A DNA stretch of 51,019 nucleotides, from NCBI GenBank assembly GCA_902785295.1, contig CACZYK010000054.1, positions 1-51,019 on the forward strand. The letters are read 5' to 3'. The notes below the pieces were generated by a model, which was not told the origin of the DNA, searched no databases, and worked only from the letters and a program-made list of their open reading frames with translations. Position 1 is the stretch's first letter; every line of letters starts with the position of its first letter. This DNA comes from an uncultured Clostridium sp. (lineage in GTDB: Bacteria; Bacillota; Clostridia; Clostridiales; Clostridiaceae). A program made the position numbers and the translations under genes. Below are positions 35,113 through 44,618 of this stretch, in pieces.

Positions 35113-36516
35113 ATGAGAAACAGAAAGAAGAAAAAAAAGAGAAAGCAAGCATTAATATTAATATTATCTGTTATAGTAGTTTTAATAATTGCAGCTTCTG
35201 GAATTTTTTTAGTTTATTATAATAATACAAAAAAGTTATCTGAAGAATGGGAAAATAAGATTTATCCAGGAGTGACTATAAATGGTGTAGATTTAACTGG
35301 AAAAACTTTTGAAGAGGCTAAAGAAATATTAAATACACAATGTACAGAAAGGTTACTTGATAAAGAATTAAAAATAGTAGTTCAAGATAAGGAATTTGAA
35401 TATAAATATAGTGATATTTCAGCAGAATATGATATTGATAAATCTATTGAGGAAGCTATTAATTATGGTAAAGATTTAAGTATATTTAAACAAAAGAGAC
35501 TGATAAAAAATAAAGATAATAAGAAAAAAGAATTTGAACTAGATTTTACTTATGATGAAGAAAAATTTGCTCAACTAGAAGAAGCAATAAAATCACAAGT
35601 AGATATAGAGCCTCAAAATGCAATTTTACACTTTAATTGGGGCTCATTCTCTATTACACCAGAGGTTGTAGGTTATGAACTAAATACAGAAGGTATAAAT
35701 GAAAAGATAAAAGAAGCTATTAGTGGAGATTTAAATAAAGAATCTATAATTAATCTTGAAATGATAGAAAAAGAACCTGAAATAACAGAGGCACAGTTAT
35801 CAAAAATAACAGGACAGATGTCTTATTATGAAACTTCATTTAATAAAGGCTATGACACAGGAAGAGATTATAATTTATCAGTTGCAGCTGCTCAAGTTAA
35901 TGGAACTTTATTAATGCCAGGAGATGTTTTCAGCTATGCAGAAAAAACTAGAGCAGTTGAAAGTAAATACAAGAATGCAATGGTAATTGGTGCAAATAAT
36001 CAATATGTACCAGGAAATGCTGGTGGCATATGTCAAGTTTCAACAACTCTTTATAATGCTGCAATGAGAGCTAATATAAGGTCTGTTGAAAGACATAATC
36101 ATTCAATAGCCTCAGGATATGTTCCAGTGGGACTTGATGCTACTGTATCATGGGGATATTTAGATTATAAATTTGCTAATACATATGATTTTCCTATTTA
36201 TATTTATGCAGCAATAGCTGGAAATACAGTACAAGTTGCTATTTATGGAGATCCTTCAGCTATGGGCAACAGAACATATTCAATGACAAGTGAAGTTGAA
36301 GTGAAAAAAGCTGAAAATAAGCAAATAGCAAAATCTTATTTAATAACTTATGAAAATGGACAAGAAATAAATAGAGAATATATAGATACTAGTACATATA
36401 TACTTGATAATACTCCTGCTAATGAAAAAAATGAACAAGAAAAAAATGCAGATGTAGCACAACCTAATACATCAGAAAATAAAGTAGATACATCAACAGC
36501 TAATACAAATCAATAA
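35113..36516 (+). CDS. VanW family protein with peptidoglycan-binding-like domain
   Basis: 467 residues. A basic tail and one transmembrane helix (LILILSVIVVLIIAASGIFL, about residues 14-33) anchor it outside. Residues about 50-200 are duplicated YkuD/PG_binding_4-like units (IYPGVTINGVDLTGKTFEEA). The VanW domain includes MPGDVFSYAEKTRAVESKYK, GGICQVSTTLYNAAMRANI and RHNHS. The tail is Asn/Thr/Gln-rich. VanW occurs in vanB-type clusters but is common in clostridia without resistance genes; vanH/A/X are absent here. Role in the wall unknown. Good Shine-Dalgarno (AAAGGAG). Confidence 0.9.
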   Translation: MRNRKKKKKRKQALILILSVIVVLIIAASGIFLVYYNNTKKLSEEWENKIYPGVTINGVDLTGKTFEEAKEILNTQCTERLLDKELKIVVQDKEFEYKYSDISAEYDIDKSIEEAINYGKDLSIFKQKRLIKNKDNKKKEFELDFTYDEEKFAQLEEAIKSQVDIEPQNAILHFNWGSFSITPEVVGYELNTEGINEKIKEAISGDLNKESIINLEMIEKEPEITEAQLSKITGQMSYYETSFNKGYDTGRDYNLSVAAAQVNGTLLMPGDVFSYAEKTRAVESKYKNAMVIGANNQYVPGNAGGICQVSTTLYNAAMRANIRSVERHNHSIASGYVPVGLDATVSWGYLDYKFANTYDFPIYIYAAIAGNTVQVAIYGDPSAMGNRTYSMTSEVEVKKAENKQIAKSYLITYENGQEINREYIDTSTYILDNTPANEKNEQEKNADVAQPNTSENKVDTSTANTNQ

Positions 36517-36554
36517 GATAAAATTTGAAGCCAGTCTTAACTTAATAAAACATA

Positions 36555-36602
36555 GAAGGATTGTTATATAATGAAAATATTTATTATATGGCAATCCTTT
36601 TA
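36555..36602 (+). terminator. Rho-independent terminator after vanW-family gene
   Basis: AAGGATTG and an adjoining ATATAAT arm pair with ATTATAT and CAATCCTT, ending in TTTT. Confidence 0.75.
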
Positions 36603-36686
36603 TAATAATAAAAACTTTGACTAAATATATTATAGTGTTGTATCATTAAGACTATAACAATAATCCCATTTATGGAGGTCTTAATT

Positions 36687-37148
36687 TTGAATTTTAATAT
36701 AGTTTTATATCAACCAGAAATACCACAAAACACTGGAAATATAGCAAGAACTTGCGTTTTAACAGATTGTAAGCTTCATCTTATTAAGCCTTTAGGTTTT
36801 GAGCTTGATGAAAAACATTTAAGAAGAGCAGGGTTAGATTATTGGAAGGATCTTGTTTTAGAGGTACATGAAAGTTATGAAGACTTCATGAAAAAATATG
36901 GAGAAAATAAAATATTTTTAGCTAGTACCCATGGTGGAGAGCATTATGATGAGGTTGAGTTTAAGCAAGGTGATTTTATAATGTTTGGAAGAGAGTCATC
37001 AGGAGTTCCTGAATTTATTCATGAAAAGTTGGAAAATATAAGAGTGCCAATGATAAAAAGCAGTACTAGAAGTTTAAATTTATCTAATACTGTTGCAATA
37101 ATTGCATATGAAGGGTTAAGACAAATAGGCTTTCCAAATATGAAATAA
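36687..37148 (+). CDS. trmL: tRNA (cytidine(34)-2'-O)-methyltransferase
   Basis: 153 residues from TTG 36687, with GGAGGTC at 36674-36680 upstream; the ATG at 36672 sits within that site. SPOUT-fold motifs: VLYQPEIPQNTGNIARTC, LIKPLGFELDEKHLRRAGLDY, IMFGRESSGVPE and MIKSSTRSLNLSNTVAI. It 2'-O-methylates the wobble base of tRNA-Leu isoacceptors. degV follows after 19 bases. Confidence 0.94.
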   Translation: MNFNIVLYQPEIPQNTGNIARTCVLTDCKLHLIKPLGFELDEKHLRRAGLDYWKDLVLEVHESYEDFMKKYGENKIFLASTHGGEHYDEVEFKQGDFIMFGRESSGVPEFIHEKLENIRVPMIKSSTRSLNLSNTVAIIAYEGLRQIGFPNMK

Positions 37149-37167
37149 TATTGGAGGATTAAATTTA

Positions 37168-38004
37168 ATGAAAAAAATTAAATTAATTACAGATAGTACA
37201 TGTGATTTACCAAAAGATGTTTTAGAAAAAAATAACATAGAAGTCATGCCACTATTAATAAATTTTGGAGAAGAAAGTTATTTAGATGGTATAGAAATAA
37301 GTCAAGATGAATTATTTGAAAAAATAGAATCAGGAAATATATTTCCAACAACAGCTCAAGTAACACCAAATAGATTTTTAGAAGTTTTTGAAAATGCAAA
37401 AAAAAATGATGAAATTCTTATTTTAGTTTTGATATCTTCAGTTATGAGTGGAACCTATCAATCAGCTTGTTTAGCAAGAGAAATGATTGAGTATGATGAT
37501 ATATATATAGTAGATTCTAAAAGCACTTGTTCAGGACTTGGTGTTTTAGTACTTAGAGCTGCTAATCTTATAAAAGAAGGAAAAAGTGTTCAAGAAATAA
37601 TAGATGACTTAGAAAAAGAAAAATATAAAATAAATTCTTCTTTAAGTTTTGATTCATTAGATAACTTAATAAAAGGTGGAAGAATATCAAAAACAGTAGG
37701 AATAGTAACAGGAATACTTGGCATAAAGCTTATTCTAGAAATAAAAGATGGATTAATGGCAGTAAAAGATAAGGTAAGGGGAAGCAAAAAGGCTGTTAAA
37801 AGAATAATAGAAGATATTGAAAAATATGGATACAGAAAAGATTTGCCAGTAATACTTGTTAATGTAGATATGGAAGATATAGCAGGTCCATTAAGGGAAT
37901 ATTTAAAGGCAAATAATATAGATTTTATAGAAACAACAGTTGGATGTACAGTTGCAATTCATGCAGGAAAAAAAGCTTCAGGTTTATTCTTTATATCAGA
38001 ATAA
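37168..38004 (+). CDS. DegV family fatty-acid-binding protein
   Basis: 278 residues. DegV motifs: LITDSTCDLPKDVLEKN, FPTTAQVTPNRFLEVFE, ISSVMSGTYQSACLA and IYIVDSKSTCSGLG. Firmicute DegV/FakB proteins bind fatty acids and can hand them to FakA kinase; whether this one does is inferred. Ribosome site TTGGAGGA. The stop codon abuts a reverse-oriented dispersed repeat. Confidence 0.9.
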   Translation: MKKIKLITDSTCDLPKDVLEKNNIEVMPLLINFGEESYLDGIEISQDELFEKIESGNIFPTTAQVTPNRFLEVFENAKKNDEILILVLISSVMSGTYQSACLAREMIEYDDIYIVDSKSTCSGLGVLVLRAANLIKEGKSVQEIIDDLEKEKYKINSSLSFDSLDNLIKGGRISKTVGIVTGILGIKLILEIKDGLMAVKDKVRGSKKAVKRIIEDIEKYGYRKDLPVILVNVDMEDIAGPLREYLKANNIDFIETTVGCTVAIHAGKKASGLFFISE

Positions 38005-38105
38005 AAAAAGCATAGTGAATATATTATTTTGTTTCTTTTATTAAGCTTTATTATTATTTAGCAAGATATCTGCAGTTTTCAAAATATATAATTTCCTATA
38101 GAATA
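38003..38105 (-). repeat. dispersed intergenic repeat, medium copy (copy 3, inverted)
   Basis: Read on the minus strand it goes TATTCTATAGGAAATTATAT, GAAAACTGCAGATATCTTGC, AAAGCTTAATAAAAGAAAC, then AAAATAATATATTCACTATG and a T run. It has the AAAGCTTAATAAAAG module missing from copy 2 but lacks the hairpin module of copy 1. It begins within the degV stop codon. Confidence 0.7.
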
Positions 38106-38178
38106 AAAAAATAAAAAAAAGGTTATATTAAGTATGAACTTATTATTATAAATAAAAATAAATTTTGTAAAATGATTA

Positions 38179-38229
38179 TTTTATATTTTATGATTAAGTT
38201 TACAATTAGCAATTTTATAAAATATAAAA
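38179..38229. repeat. 13-bp AT inverted repeat in the cggR upstream region
   Basis: TTTTATATTTTAT (38179-38191) and ATAAAATATAAAA (38217-38229) are exactly complementary. The sequence is low complexity, so it may be fortuitous. The rest of 38106-38300 is AT-rich with no gene seen. Confidence 0.35.
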
Positions 38230-38301
38230 TTTTTAGAGTTTAATGTCAAAAAAAAATAAAAAAATTTCAATGAAAGTCTTTTTTTTTTCTCAAATCTGAT
38301 T

Positions 38302-38307
38302 TATAAT
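38302..38307 (+). promoter_or_regulatory. -10 box of the cggR-glycolytic promoter
   Basis: A perfect TATAAT lies 8 bases upstream of the CggR operator. No good -35 is visible (a T run sits there), so the promoter call is tentative. Confidence 0.45.
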
Positions 38308-38314
38308 AAACATG

Positions 38315-38350
38315 TGGGACATGACAATACAACATGGGACATAAGGTGTC
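38315..38350 (+). promoter_or_regulatory. CggR operator
   Basis: TGGGAC-N6-ATAC-N4-TGGGAC-N6-TGTC has exactly the spacing of the B. subtilis CggR site (CGGGAC-N6-TGTC-N4-CGGGAC-N6-TGTC). It sits between the -10 box and the cggR ribosome site, where bound repressor would block transcription. Confidence 0.85.
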
Positions 38351-38366
38351 CAAAGGAGTGTTTTAG

Positions 38367-39404
38367 TTGCAGGAAATATTAAAATTGCAAAAGAAAATAA
38401 TTCCTGAACTTGTAGAACTTCTTGAAAAAAGGTATAATATATTAAGTACAATATACTACAATCAACCAATAGGAAGACGAATTTTAGCAAATAAGTTAAA
38501 TTTGGGGGAGAGAGTAGTAAGAACTGAAATTAACTTTTTTAAAGAACAGGGATTAATAGAAGTACATACTCCTGGCATGACAATAACAAAAAGCGGAGAA
38601 GAAGTTGTTAATGAACTTAAAGATTTTATCCATGATATAAGAGGATTATCAGAAGTTGAAGAACAAGTTAGAACTTTGCTTAATATAAAAAAAGTCATAA
38701 TTGTTCCAGGGGACATTGAAAAGGATTCTGAAATAGTAAAAGACTTAGGAAAAGCTAGTGCAAAGTACTTAAGAGAAATAATTAAGGATGATAGTATAAT
38801 AGCTTTAACTGGAGGAAGTACTATAAAAGAAGTTGTGGAAGCCTTTCCAAAAACAAACTTTTCAAATGTTTTGGTGGTTCCTGCTAGAGGCGGAATGGGA
38901 AAAAATGTGGAAACACAATCAAATACATTAGCAGCTTCTTTGGCGAAAAAAGTTAATGGAACCTATAAGATGCTCCATATACCAGAAAATTTATCTGATG
39001 ATATTATAGAAACAATATCAAAAGAAAAAAACATAAGCGAAGTAGCAGAATGTATTCGTAAAGCAGATATATTGCTTTATGGAATAGGAAATGCAAAACA
39101 TATGGCAGAAAAAAGAGGAGCAGAAGATTCAGAAATAATTAAACTTATTGAACTAGGTGCAATAGGAGAAGCCTTTGGATGTTATTTTAACAAAGAAGGA
39201 AGAGTTGTTTTTCGTGCAGCTGTGGTAGGTCTTGACGTTGATGAAGCAAAGAAAGTAAAAACTCATATAGCTGTTGCAGGTGGAAAAAATAAAGTGGATT
39301 CAATTATTTCAACTCAACTTAATAATAGCAATAGTATTCTTGTTACAGATGAGGCAGCAGGAAAAGAAATAGTGCGCATTTTAAGCAAGGATATTAAATA
39401 TTAA
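38367..39404 (+). CDS. cggR: central glycolytic genes regulator
   Basis: 345 residues from TTG 38367, with AAAGGAGTG at 38352-38360. N-terminal winged helix (LANKLNLGERVVRTEINFFKE), then a SorC-type sugar-phosphate sensor domain (SIIALTGGSTIKEVVEAFP, LVVPARGGMGKNVETQSN, GAIGEAFGCYF, VAGGKNKVDSI). CggR represses the gap operon and is released by fructose-1,6-bisphosphate. It heads cggR-gap-pgk-tpiA-gpmI and has its own operator just upstream, so it is autoregulated. Confidence 0.94.
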   Translation: MQEILKLQKKIIPELVELLEKRYNILSTIYYNQPIGRRILANKLNLGERVVRTEINFFKEQGLIEVHTPGMTITKSGEEVVNELKDFIHDIRGLSEVEEQVRTLLNIKKVIIVPGDIEKDSEIVKDLGKASAKYLREIIKDDSIIALTGGSTIKEVVEAFPKTNFSNVLVVPARGGMGKNVETQSNTLAASLAKKVNGTYKMLHIPENLSDDIIETISKEKNISEVAECIRKADILLYGIGNAKHMAEKRGAEDSEIIKLIELGAIGEAFGCYFNKEGRVVFRAAVVGLDVDEAKKVKTHIAVAGGKNKVDSIISTQLNNSNSILVTDEAAGKEIVRILSKDIKY

Positions 39405-39409
39405 ATTTG

Positions 39410-39433
39410 TTTATAAAAAATAATTTTTATAAA
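39410..39433 (+). other. AT hairpin before gap
   Basis: TTTATAAAAA and TTTTTATAAA form a 10-bp stem with loop ATAA, 13 bases before the gap Shine-Dalgarno. It could shield a processed gap mRNA 5' end, or be a weak attenuator. Confidence 0.4.
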
Positions 39434-39459
39434 GATGAACTTTTAGGAGGTAATTTTTA

Positions 39460-40476
39460 ATGGCAAACGTAAAAGTAGCAATCAATGGTTTTGGACGTAT
39501 TGGACGTCTTGCATTCAGACAAATGTTCGGAGCAGAGGGATATGAAGTAGTTGCAATCAACGACTTAACTAGCCCTAAGATGTTAGCTCACTTATTAAAA
39601 TATGATTCAGCTCAAGGTAAGTATGCTTTAGCAGATAAGGTTACTGCTGGAGAAGATTCTATCACAGTTGATGGAAAAGAAATAAAGATATATGCAAAAG
39701 CAGATGCTAAGGAACTTCCATGGGGAGAAATCGGAGTAGATGTTGTTCTTGAATGTACAGGATTCTACACTTCAAAGGCTAAGGCAGAAGCTCATATTCA
39801 AGCAGGTGCTAAGAAAGTTGTTATTTCAGCTCCAGCTGGTAATGACCTTCCAACAATAGTTTACAGCGTAAACGAAAAGACTTTAAAAGCTACAGATACA
39901 GTAATTTCAGCTGCATCATGTACTACAAACTGTTTAGCTCCAATGGCTAACACTTTAAACAACTTAGCTAAGATAAAGAAAGGATACATGACTACTATCC
40001 ATGCTTACACTGGAGATCAAATGACTCTAGATGGACCTCAAAGAAAGGGAGATTTAAGAAGAGCTAGAGCTGCAGCTGTTAACATAGTTCCAAACTCAAC
40101 TGGAGCAGCTAAAGCAATCGGATTAGTTATCCCAGAATTAAACGGAGTATTAGATGGATGTGCTCAAAGAGTTCCAGTTCCAACAGGTTCTTTAACTCAA
40201 TTAATAGCTATCGTTGAAGGAAAAGTTACAGAAGCAGACGTTAACGCAGCTATGAAAGCAGCTCAATCAGCTTCATTTGGATACACTGAAGAAGAATTAG
40301 TTTCTTCTGATATAATCGGAATCACTTATGGTTCATTATTCGATGCTACTCAAACAAAGGTAATGGATATGGGTGATGGAACAACTTTAGTTAAGGTTGT
40401 ATCTTGGTATGATAATGAAAATTCATACACTAGCCAAATGGTTAGAACAATAAAATACTTTGCTGAATTAGCTTAA
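39460..40476 (+). CDS. gap: glyceraldehyde-3-phosphate dehydrogenase
   Basis: 338 residues. NAD-binding [15 protein letters not shown], the catalytic Cys in [17 protein letters not shown] (about residue 155), [20 protein letters not shown] and the C-terminal [16 protein letters not shown]. It oxidises G3P to 1,3-bisphosphoglycerate. Codon use here and in pgk and tpiA shifts to more C- and G-ending codons (AAC, TTC, ATC, AAG) than in neighbours, as expected for very highly expressed genes. Ribosome site TAGGAGG. Confidence 0.97.
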   Translation: MANVKVAINGFGRIGRLAFRQMFGAEGYEVVAINDLTSPKMLAHLLKYDSAQGKYALADKVTAGEDSITVDGKEIKIYAKADAKELPWGEIGVDVVLECTGFYTSKAKAEAHIQAGAKKVVISAPAGNDLPTIVYSVNEKTLKATDTVISAASCTTNCLAPMANTLNNLAKIKKGYMTTIHAYTGDQMTLDGPQRKGDLRRARAAAVNIVPNSTGAAKAIGLVIPELNGVLDGCAQRVPVPTGSLTQLIAIVEGKVTEADVNAAMKAAQSASFGYTEEELVSSDIIGITYGSLFDATQTKVMDMGDGTTLVKVVSWYDNENSYTSQMVRTIKYFAELA

Positions 40477-40543
40477 TTTAGTATATATTTAAAAACGGAT
40501 ATTGAATGCTTTAATTAACAGCACTCTTATAAGATCCTAATTG

Positions 40544-40583
40544 GGTCCGGTCTTAGGTACACTTATAAGACCGGACCTTTTAT
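40544..40583 (+). terminator. GC-rich hairpin between gap and pgk (terminator/attenuator)
   Basis: GGTCCGGTCTTA (40544-40555) pairs exactly with TAAGACCGGACC (40566-40577), followed by TTTTATTAT. GATCC at 40534-40538 can pair with GGGTC at 40543-40547 and would compete with its base. CTTATAAG occurs on both sides. It may end most gap transcripts before pgk. Confidence 0.7.
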
Positions 40584-40614
40584 TATAAAACAAATTTATT
40601 ATGAGGTGAAAAAC

Positions 40615-41793
40615 ATGAGCTTTAACAAGAAAACTATAGAAGATATTGATGTTAAGGGAAAAAGAGTATTAGTAAGATGTGATTTTAATGTTCCATTAAA
40701 AGATGGTGTTATAACAGATGAAAATAGATTAAATGGAGCACTTCCAACAATAAAATATTTAGTTGCTCAAGGAGCTAAAGTTATACTTTGCTCACATTTA
40801 GGAAAGGATGCTTCTAAATCATTAGCACCAGTTGCAAAGAGATTAAGCGAAATGCTAGGTCAAGAAGTTAAGTTCCCAAGAGATGAAGAAGTAGTTGGAC
40901 CTAACGCTAAGGCTGCAGTTGCAGAAATGAAAGATGGAGATGTTATATTATTAGAAAATACTAGATGCAGAAAAGAAGAAACTAAGAATATAGATACTTT
41001 CTCTAAAGAATTAGCATCACTTGCAGAAGTTTTTGTTAATGATGCATTTGGTACAGCTCACAGAGCTCACTGTTCAACAGTTGGAGTTACTGACTATATA
41101 GATACAGCTGTATGTGGATACTTAATCCAAAAAGAATTAAAATTCTTAGGAGAAGCTGTAAACTCTCCAGTTAGACCTTTTGTTGCTATATTAGGTGGTT
41201 CAAAGGTTTCAGACAAGATTGCTGTTATAAATAACTTATTAGAAAAAGTTGATACAATAATCATTGGTGGAGGAATGGCTTACACATTCTTAAAAGCTCA
41301 AGGATATAAGATAGGAACTTCATTATGTGAAGATGACAGATTAGACTATGCTAAGGAAATGATTCAAAAGGCTGCTGATAAGGGGGTTAAGTTCTTATTA
41401 CCAGTAGACCACAGAGTAGCTGCTGAATTTAAGGATGTTGAAGCTACAGTTACAGAAGGTCAAGATATTCCAGATGGATTCATGGGATTAGATATTGGAC
41501 CTAAGACAGAAGCTTTATATGCTGATGCTATAAAAGATGCTAAGACAGTTATCTGGAATGGACCTATGGGAGTATTTGAATTTGAAAACTACAACAAGGG
41601 TACAATAGCAGTTGCTAAGGCTATGGCTGATTCTGATGCTACAACAGTTATTGGTGGAGGAGATTCTGCTGCTGCTGTTAACACATTAGGATTTGGAGAT
41701 AAGATGACTCACATTTCAACTGGTGGTGGAGCTTCTCTAGAATTCCTAGAAGGAAAAACTTTACCAGGAATTGCTGCTTTAAATGATAAGTAA
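40615..41793 (+). CDS. pgk: phosphoglycerate kinase
   Basis: 392 residues from ATG 40615; GAGGTG at 40604-40608 is the ribosome site, containing the in-frame GTG at 40606. Motifs: [23 protein letters not shown]-like region, [36 protein letters not shown] and [24 protein letters not shown]. It makes ATP from 1,3-bisphosphoglycerate. Its stop codon is the first triplet of a 38-bp repeat. Confidence 0.97.
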   Translation: MSFNKKTIEDIDVKGKRVLVRCDFNVPLKDGVITDENRLNGALPTIKYLVAQGAKVILCSHLGKDASKSLAPVAKRLSEMLGQEVKFPRDEEVVGPNAKAAVAEMKDGDVILLENTRCRKEETKNIDTFSKELASLAEVFVNDAFGTAHRAHCSTVGVTDYIDTAVCGYLIQKELKFLGEAVNSPVRPFVAILGGSKVSDKIAVINNLLEKVDTIIIGGGMAYTFLKAQGYKIGTSLCEDDRLDYAKEMIQKAADKGVKFLLPVDHRVAAEFKDVEATVTEGQDIPDGFMGLDIGPKTEALYADAIKDAKTVIWNGPMGVFEFENYNKGTIAVAKAMADSDATTVIGGGDSAAAVNTLGFGDKMTHISTGGGASLEFLEGKTLPGIAALNDK

Positions 41794-41828
41794 TCCTCCA
41801 AAACTTGTTTTTGGCTAAGGATTACTTA
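41791..41828 (+). repeat. 38-bp direct repeat, copy 1 (imperfect hairpin)
   Basis: Begins TAATCCTCCAAAACTTGTTT and ends AAGGATTACTTA. It is identical over all 38 bases to 41860-41897. TAATCC/GGATTA and AAAAC/GTTTT arms fold within each copy. It contains the pgk stop codon. Confidence 0.9.
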
Positions 41829-41859
41829 CCCAGCGAACGTATGTGAGTCGGGTTTCCTA

Positions 41860-41897
41860 TAATCCTCCAAAACTTGTTTTTGGCTAAGGATTACTTA
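41860..41897 (+). repeat. 38-bp direct repeat, copy 2
   Basis: Exact copy of 41791-41828. The 31-base spacer contains a GC-richer small hairpin (ACCC at 41828-41831 region with GGGT near 41850). Confidence 0.9.
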
Positions 41898-41898
41898 A

Positions 41899-41937
41899 GT
41901 GAGAATCTAGCAAGAAAATGCAAAGTAGATTCTCACA
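41899..41937 (+). other. stable hairpin before tpiA
   Basis: GTGAGAATCTA (41899-41909) pairs exactly with TAGATTCTCAC (41926-41936 region) around a 16-base loop. It is followed by As rather than Ts, so on the plus strand it is not a normal terminator; it may protect or stop mRNA processing. Confidence 0.6.
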
Positions 41938-41971
41938 AAAAATATATAATTAAATTATGAGGTGAATTTTA

Positions 41972-42721
41972 ATGACAAGAAGAGCTGTTATAGCTGGAAA
42001 CTGGAAGATGAACAAAACTCCAGAAGAAGCTGTTAAAGTTATAAATGAATTAAAACCATTAGTAAAGGATGCTACTTGTGAAGTAGTTATATTCCCAACT
42101 TTTGTTTGCTTAAGTGCTGCATTAGAAGCTGCTAAGGGTTCAAATGTTAAAATAGGTGCTCAAAATATGCATTTTGAAGAAAGTGGAGCTTTCACAGGAG
42201 AAGTTGCTCCAGGAATGCTTGAAGCTATGGGTGTTGAATATGTAATATTAGGACACAGTGAAAGAAGACAATACTTCAATGAAACTGATGAAGCTTTAAA
42301 TAAGAAAGTTAAGGCTGCTTTTGCTCACAACCTAATCCCAGTTCTTTGCTGTGGAGAAACTTTAGAACAAAGAGAAGCAGGAGTAACTGATGACTTTATA
42401 GCTATGCAAATAAAGACAGATTTAGCTGGTTTAGATAAAGAATTAGCAGAAAAAGTTATTATAGCTTACGAACCAATCTGGGCTATAGGAACAGGAAAAA
42501 CTGCTACAAAAGAACAAGCTAATGAAACAATTGCTGCAATAAGAAAAGTTGTTGCTGGAATGTTTGGTCAAGAAGTTGCAGATAAGATAAGAATTCAATA
42601 CGGTGGTTCAGTTAAACCATCTACTATAAAGGACCAAATGGCTATGTCTGACATAGACGGTGCTTTAGTTGGTGGAGCTAGCTTAGTTGCAGATGACTTC
42701 TCTAAGATAGTTAACTACTAA
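41972..42721 (+). CDS. tpiA: triosephosphate isomerase
   Basis: 249 residues. [26 protein letters not shown] (catalytic His), [15 protein letters not shown] (catalytic Glu and loop 6), and the phosphate-binding [10 protein letters not shown] and GALVGGASL. It interconverts DHAP and G3P. Ribosome site GAGGTGA. A strong terminator follows, so gpmI probably has its own promoter. Confidence 0.97.
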   Translation: MTRRAVIAGNWKMNKTPEEAVKVINELKPLVKDATCEVVIFPTFVCLSAALEAAKGSNVKIGAQNMHFEESGAFTGEVAPGMLEAMGVEYVILGHSERRQYFNETDEALNKKVKAAFAHNLIPVLCCGETLEQREAGVTDDFIAMQIKTDLAGLDKELAEKVIIAYEPIWAIGTGKTATKEQANETIAAIRKVVAGMFGQEVADKIRIQYGGSVKPSTIKDQMAMSDIDGALVGGASLVADDFSKIVNY

Positions 42722-42730
42722 TATTAATTA

Positions 42731-42780
42731 AAAGAGACTTTAAATGATGAACTTAATTCATTATTTAAGTCTCTTTTTTT
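42731..42780 (+). terminator. Rho-independent terminator after tpiA
   Basis: AAAGAGACTTTAAATGA pairs with TCATTATTTAAGTCTCTTT (one bulge), followed by T7. Confidence 0.9.
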
Positions 42781-42787
42781 GAATAAT

Positions 42788-42840
42788 TTATTATTTTGTC
42801 CTGACTTGGAGTTAGCAGGGCAGAAAAAGCAAGATAATAA
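42788..42840 (+). repeat. structured hairpin element, copy B
   Basis: The outer arms TTATTATTTTG (42788-42798) and CAAGATAATAA (42830-42840) pair over 11 positions (one G-U). The inner stem is TGTCCTG (42797-42803) with CAGGGCA (42816-42822). The core ACTTGGAGT (42804-42812) and a 3' A/G-rich strand before GCAA are shared with copy A at 3729-3778. Confidence 0.55.
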
Positions 42841-42971
42841 TTAGAACTTTTTTATATAAGCATATAAGTAAGTTGCATTGAACATAAAAAAAATATATAA
42901 TAATTATGTTAAAATATAAACAATGTATAATATTTTTTATCATAATACTTAATTTATACGGAGGTAGAGGT

Positions 42972-44507
42972 ATGTCAAAGAAACCAGTTATGTTAATGAT
43001 ACTAGATGGATTTGGTATAGCAGAAAAATCAGAAGGAAATGCAGTTGCATTAGCAAATAAGCCAAATTTCGATAGATTAGTAAAGGAGTATCCTAATACT
43101 CAATTACAAGCAAGTGGAATGGCAGTTGGTCTTCCAGAAGGACAAATGGGTAATTCAGAAGTTGGACATTTAAATATAGGTGCAGGAAGAATAGTATATC
43201 AAGAATTAACTAGAATTACTAAAGCAATTGAAGATGGAGACTTTTTTGAAAATGAAGCTTTAATGAAGGCTATGAAAAATGCTAAAGAAAATAATGCTTC
43301 ATTACACTTAATGGGACTTTTATCAGATGGAGGAGTTCATTCTCACATTGAACATTTAAAAGGACTTTTAGAATTTGCAAAGAAAGAAGGTCTTCAAAAG
43401 GTTTATGTTCATGCATTTATGGATGGAAGAGATGTACCACCATCTTCAGGTAAAGATTTCATAATAAAAGCAGAAGAAATGATGAAAGAAGTTGGAGTTG
43501 GTCAAATAGCTACAGTAAGTGGAAGATACTATGCTATGGATAGAGACAACAGATGGGAAAGAGTTCAACTTGCTTACAATGCTATAGTTTTAGGAGAAGG
43601 TGAAAAAGCATCATCAGCAGTAGAAGCTATAGATAATTCATATCATGATGAAAAAACAGATGAATTTGTATTACCATGTGTAATAGAAGAAGATGGTCAC
43701 CCAACAGCTACAATAAAAAATGGTGATTCAGTTGTATTCTTTAACTTTAGACCAGATAGAGCTAGAGAATTAACTAGAGCTATAAATGATAAAGAATTTG
43801 CAGGATTTAATAGAGAAACTTTAGATCTTACTTTTGTAACAATGACTCAATATGATAAAACTTTAGAAAGAGTTAACATAGCATTTAAGCCTCAAACTTT
43901 AGTTAATACATTAGGAGAATATGTTTCAAGCAAGGGACTAGAACAATTAAGAATAGCGGAAACTGAAAAGTATGCTCATGTTACTTTCTTCTTTAATGGT
44001 GGAGTAGAAAAGGAAAACCCAGGAGAAGAAAGAAAGGTTATACCTTCTCCAAAAGTTGCTACATATGACTTAAAACCAGAAATGTCTGCATATGAAGTTA
44101 CAGATGAATTATTAAATAGATTAGACCAAGATAAATATGACATGATTATATTAAACTTTGCAAATCCAGACATGGTTGGTCATACAGGAGTAGTTCAAGC
44201 AGCTGTTAAAGCAATTGAAGCTGTTGATGAATGTTTAGGAAAGATAGTAGATAAGGTTTTAGAAAAGGATGGAACTGTATTTATAACTGCTGACCACGGA
44301 AATGCAGAAACAGAAATTGACTTCTCAACAGGAAATCCATTTACTGCACATACTACTAATCCAGTACCTTTTGTATGGGTTTCAAACAACATAGATGGAA
44401 GAACTTTAAAAAGCGGAAAGCTTGCAGATATTGCACCAACAATGCTTAATGTTATGAATCTTGAAGTTCCAGAAGAAATGACAGGAGAATGCTTAATAAC
44501 TAAATAA
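42972..44507 (+). CDS. gpmI: 2,3-bisphosphoglycerate-independent phosphoglycerate mutase
   Basis: 511 residues from ATG 42972, preceded by GGAGGTAGAGG; the ORF is open further upstream (from 42906) but that part lacks a ribosome site. Motifs: [19 protein letters not shown], the phospho-Ser loop [50 protein letters not shown] and the C-terminal [10 protein letters not shown]. It is the Mn-dependent iPGM that Clostridium uses, with activity known to fall with pH during sporulation in related species. Last gene of the glycolytic block. Confidence 0.96.
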   Translation: MSKKPVMLMILDGFGIAEKSEGNAVALANKPNFDRLVKEYPNTQLQASGMAVGLPEGQMGNSEVGHLNIGAGRIVYQELTRITKAIEDGDFFENEALMKAMKNAKENNASLHLMGLLSDGGVHSHIEHLKGLLEFAKKEGLQKVYVHAFMDGRDVPPSSGKDFIIKAEEMMKEVGVGQIATVSGRYYAMDRDNRWERVQLAYNAIVLGEGEKASSAVEAIDNSYHDEKTDEFVLPCVIEEDGHPTATIKNGDSVVFFNFRPDRARELTRAINDKEFAGFNRETLDLTFVTMTQYDKTLERVNIAFKPQTLVNTLGEYVSSKGLEQLRIAETEKYAHVTFFFNGGVEKENPGEERKVIPSPKVATYDLKPEMSAYEVTDELLNRLDQDKYDMIILNFANPDMVGHTGVVQAAVKAIEAVDECLGKIVDKVLEKDGTVFITADHGNAETEIDFSTGNPFTAHTTNPVPFVWVSNNIDGRTLKSGKLADIAPTMLNVMNLEVPEEMTGECLITK

Positions 44508-44534
44508 TAACAAAATATTTACAAAATATTTAAA

Positions 44535-44572
44535 ATAGGACTAAAATTAAATTTTAGTTCTATTTTTTTGTG
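44535..44572 (+). terminator. Rho-independent terminator after gpmI
   Basis: AATAGGACTAAAATT pairs with AATTTTAGTTCTATT (one G-U), followed by T6. Confidence 0.85.
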
Positions 44573-44618
44573 AAAATGTCGTATTATATATATGATAAAA
44601 CATTTTAGAGGTGGTTAA

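Noticed and set aside
35113-36516. Vancomycin-resistance cluster (VanR/VanS-like genes near VanW)
   Set aside because: No vanH, vanX or D-Ala-D-Lac-type ligase. The ddl at 23596 has the AKY omega loop of an ordinary D-Ala-D-Ala ligase, and VanW proteins are common in clostridia.
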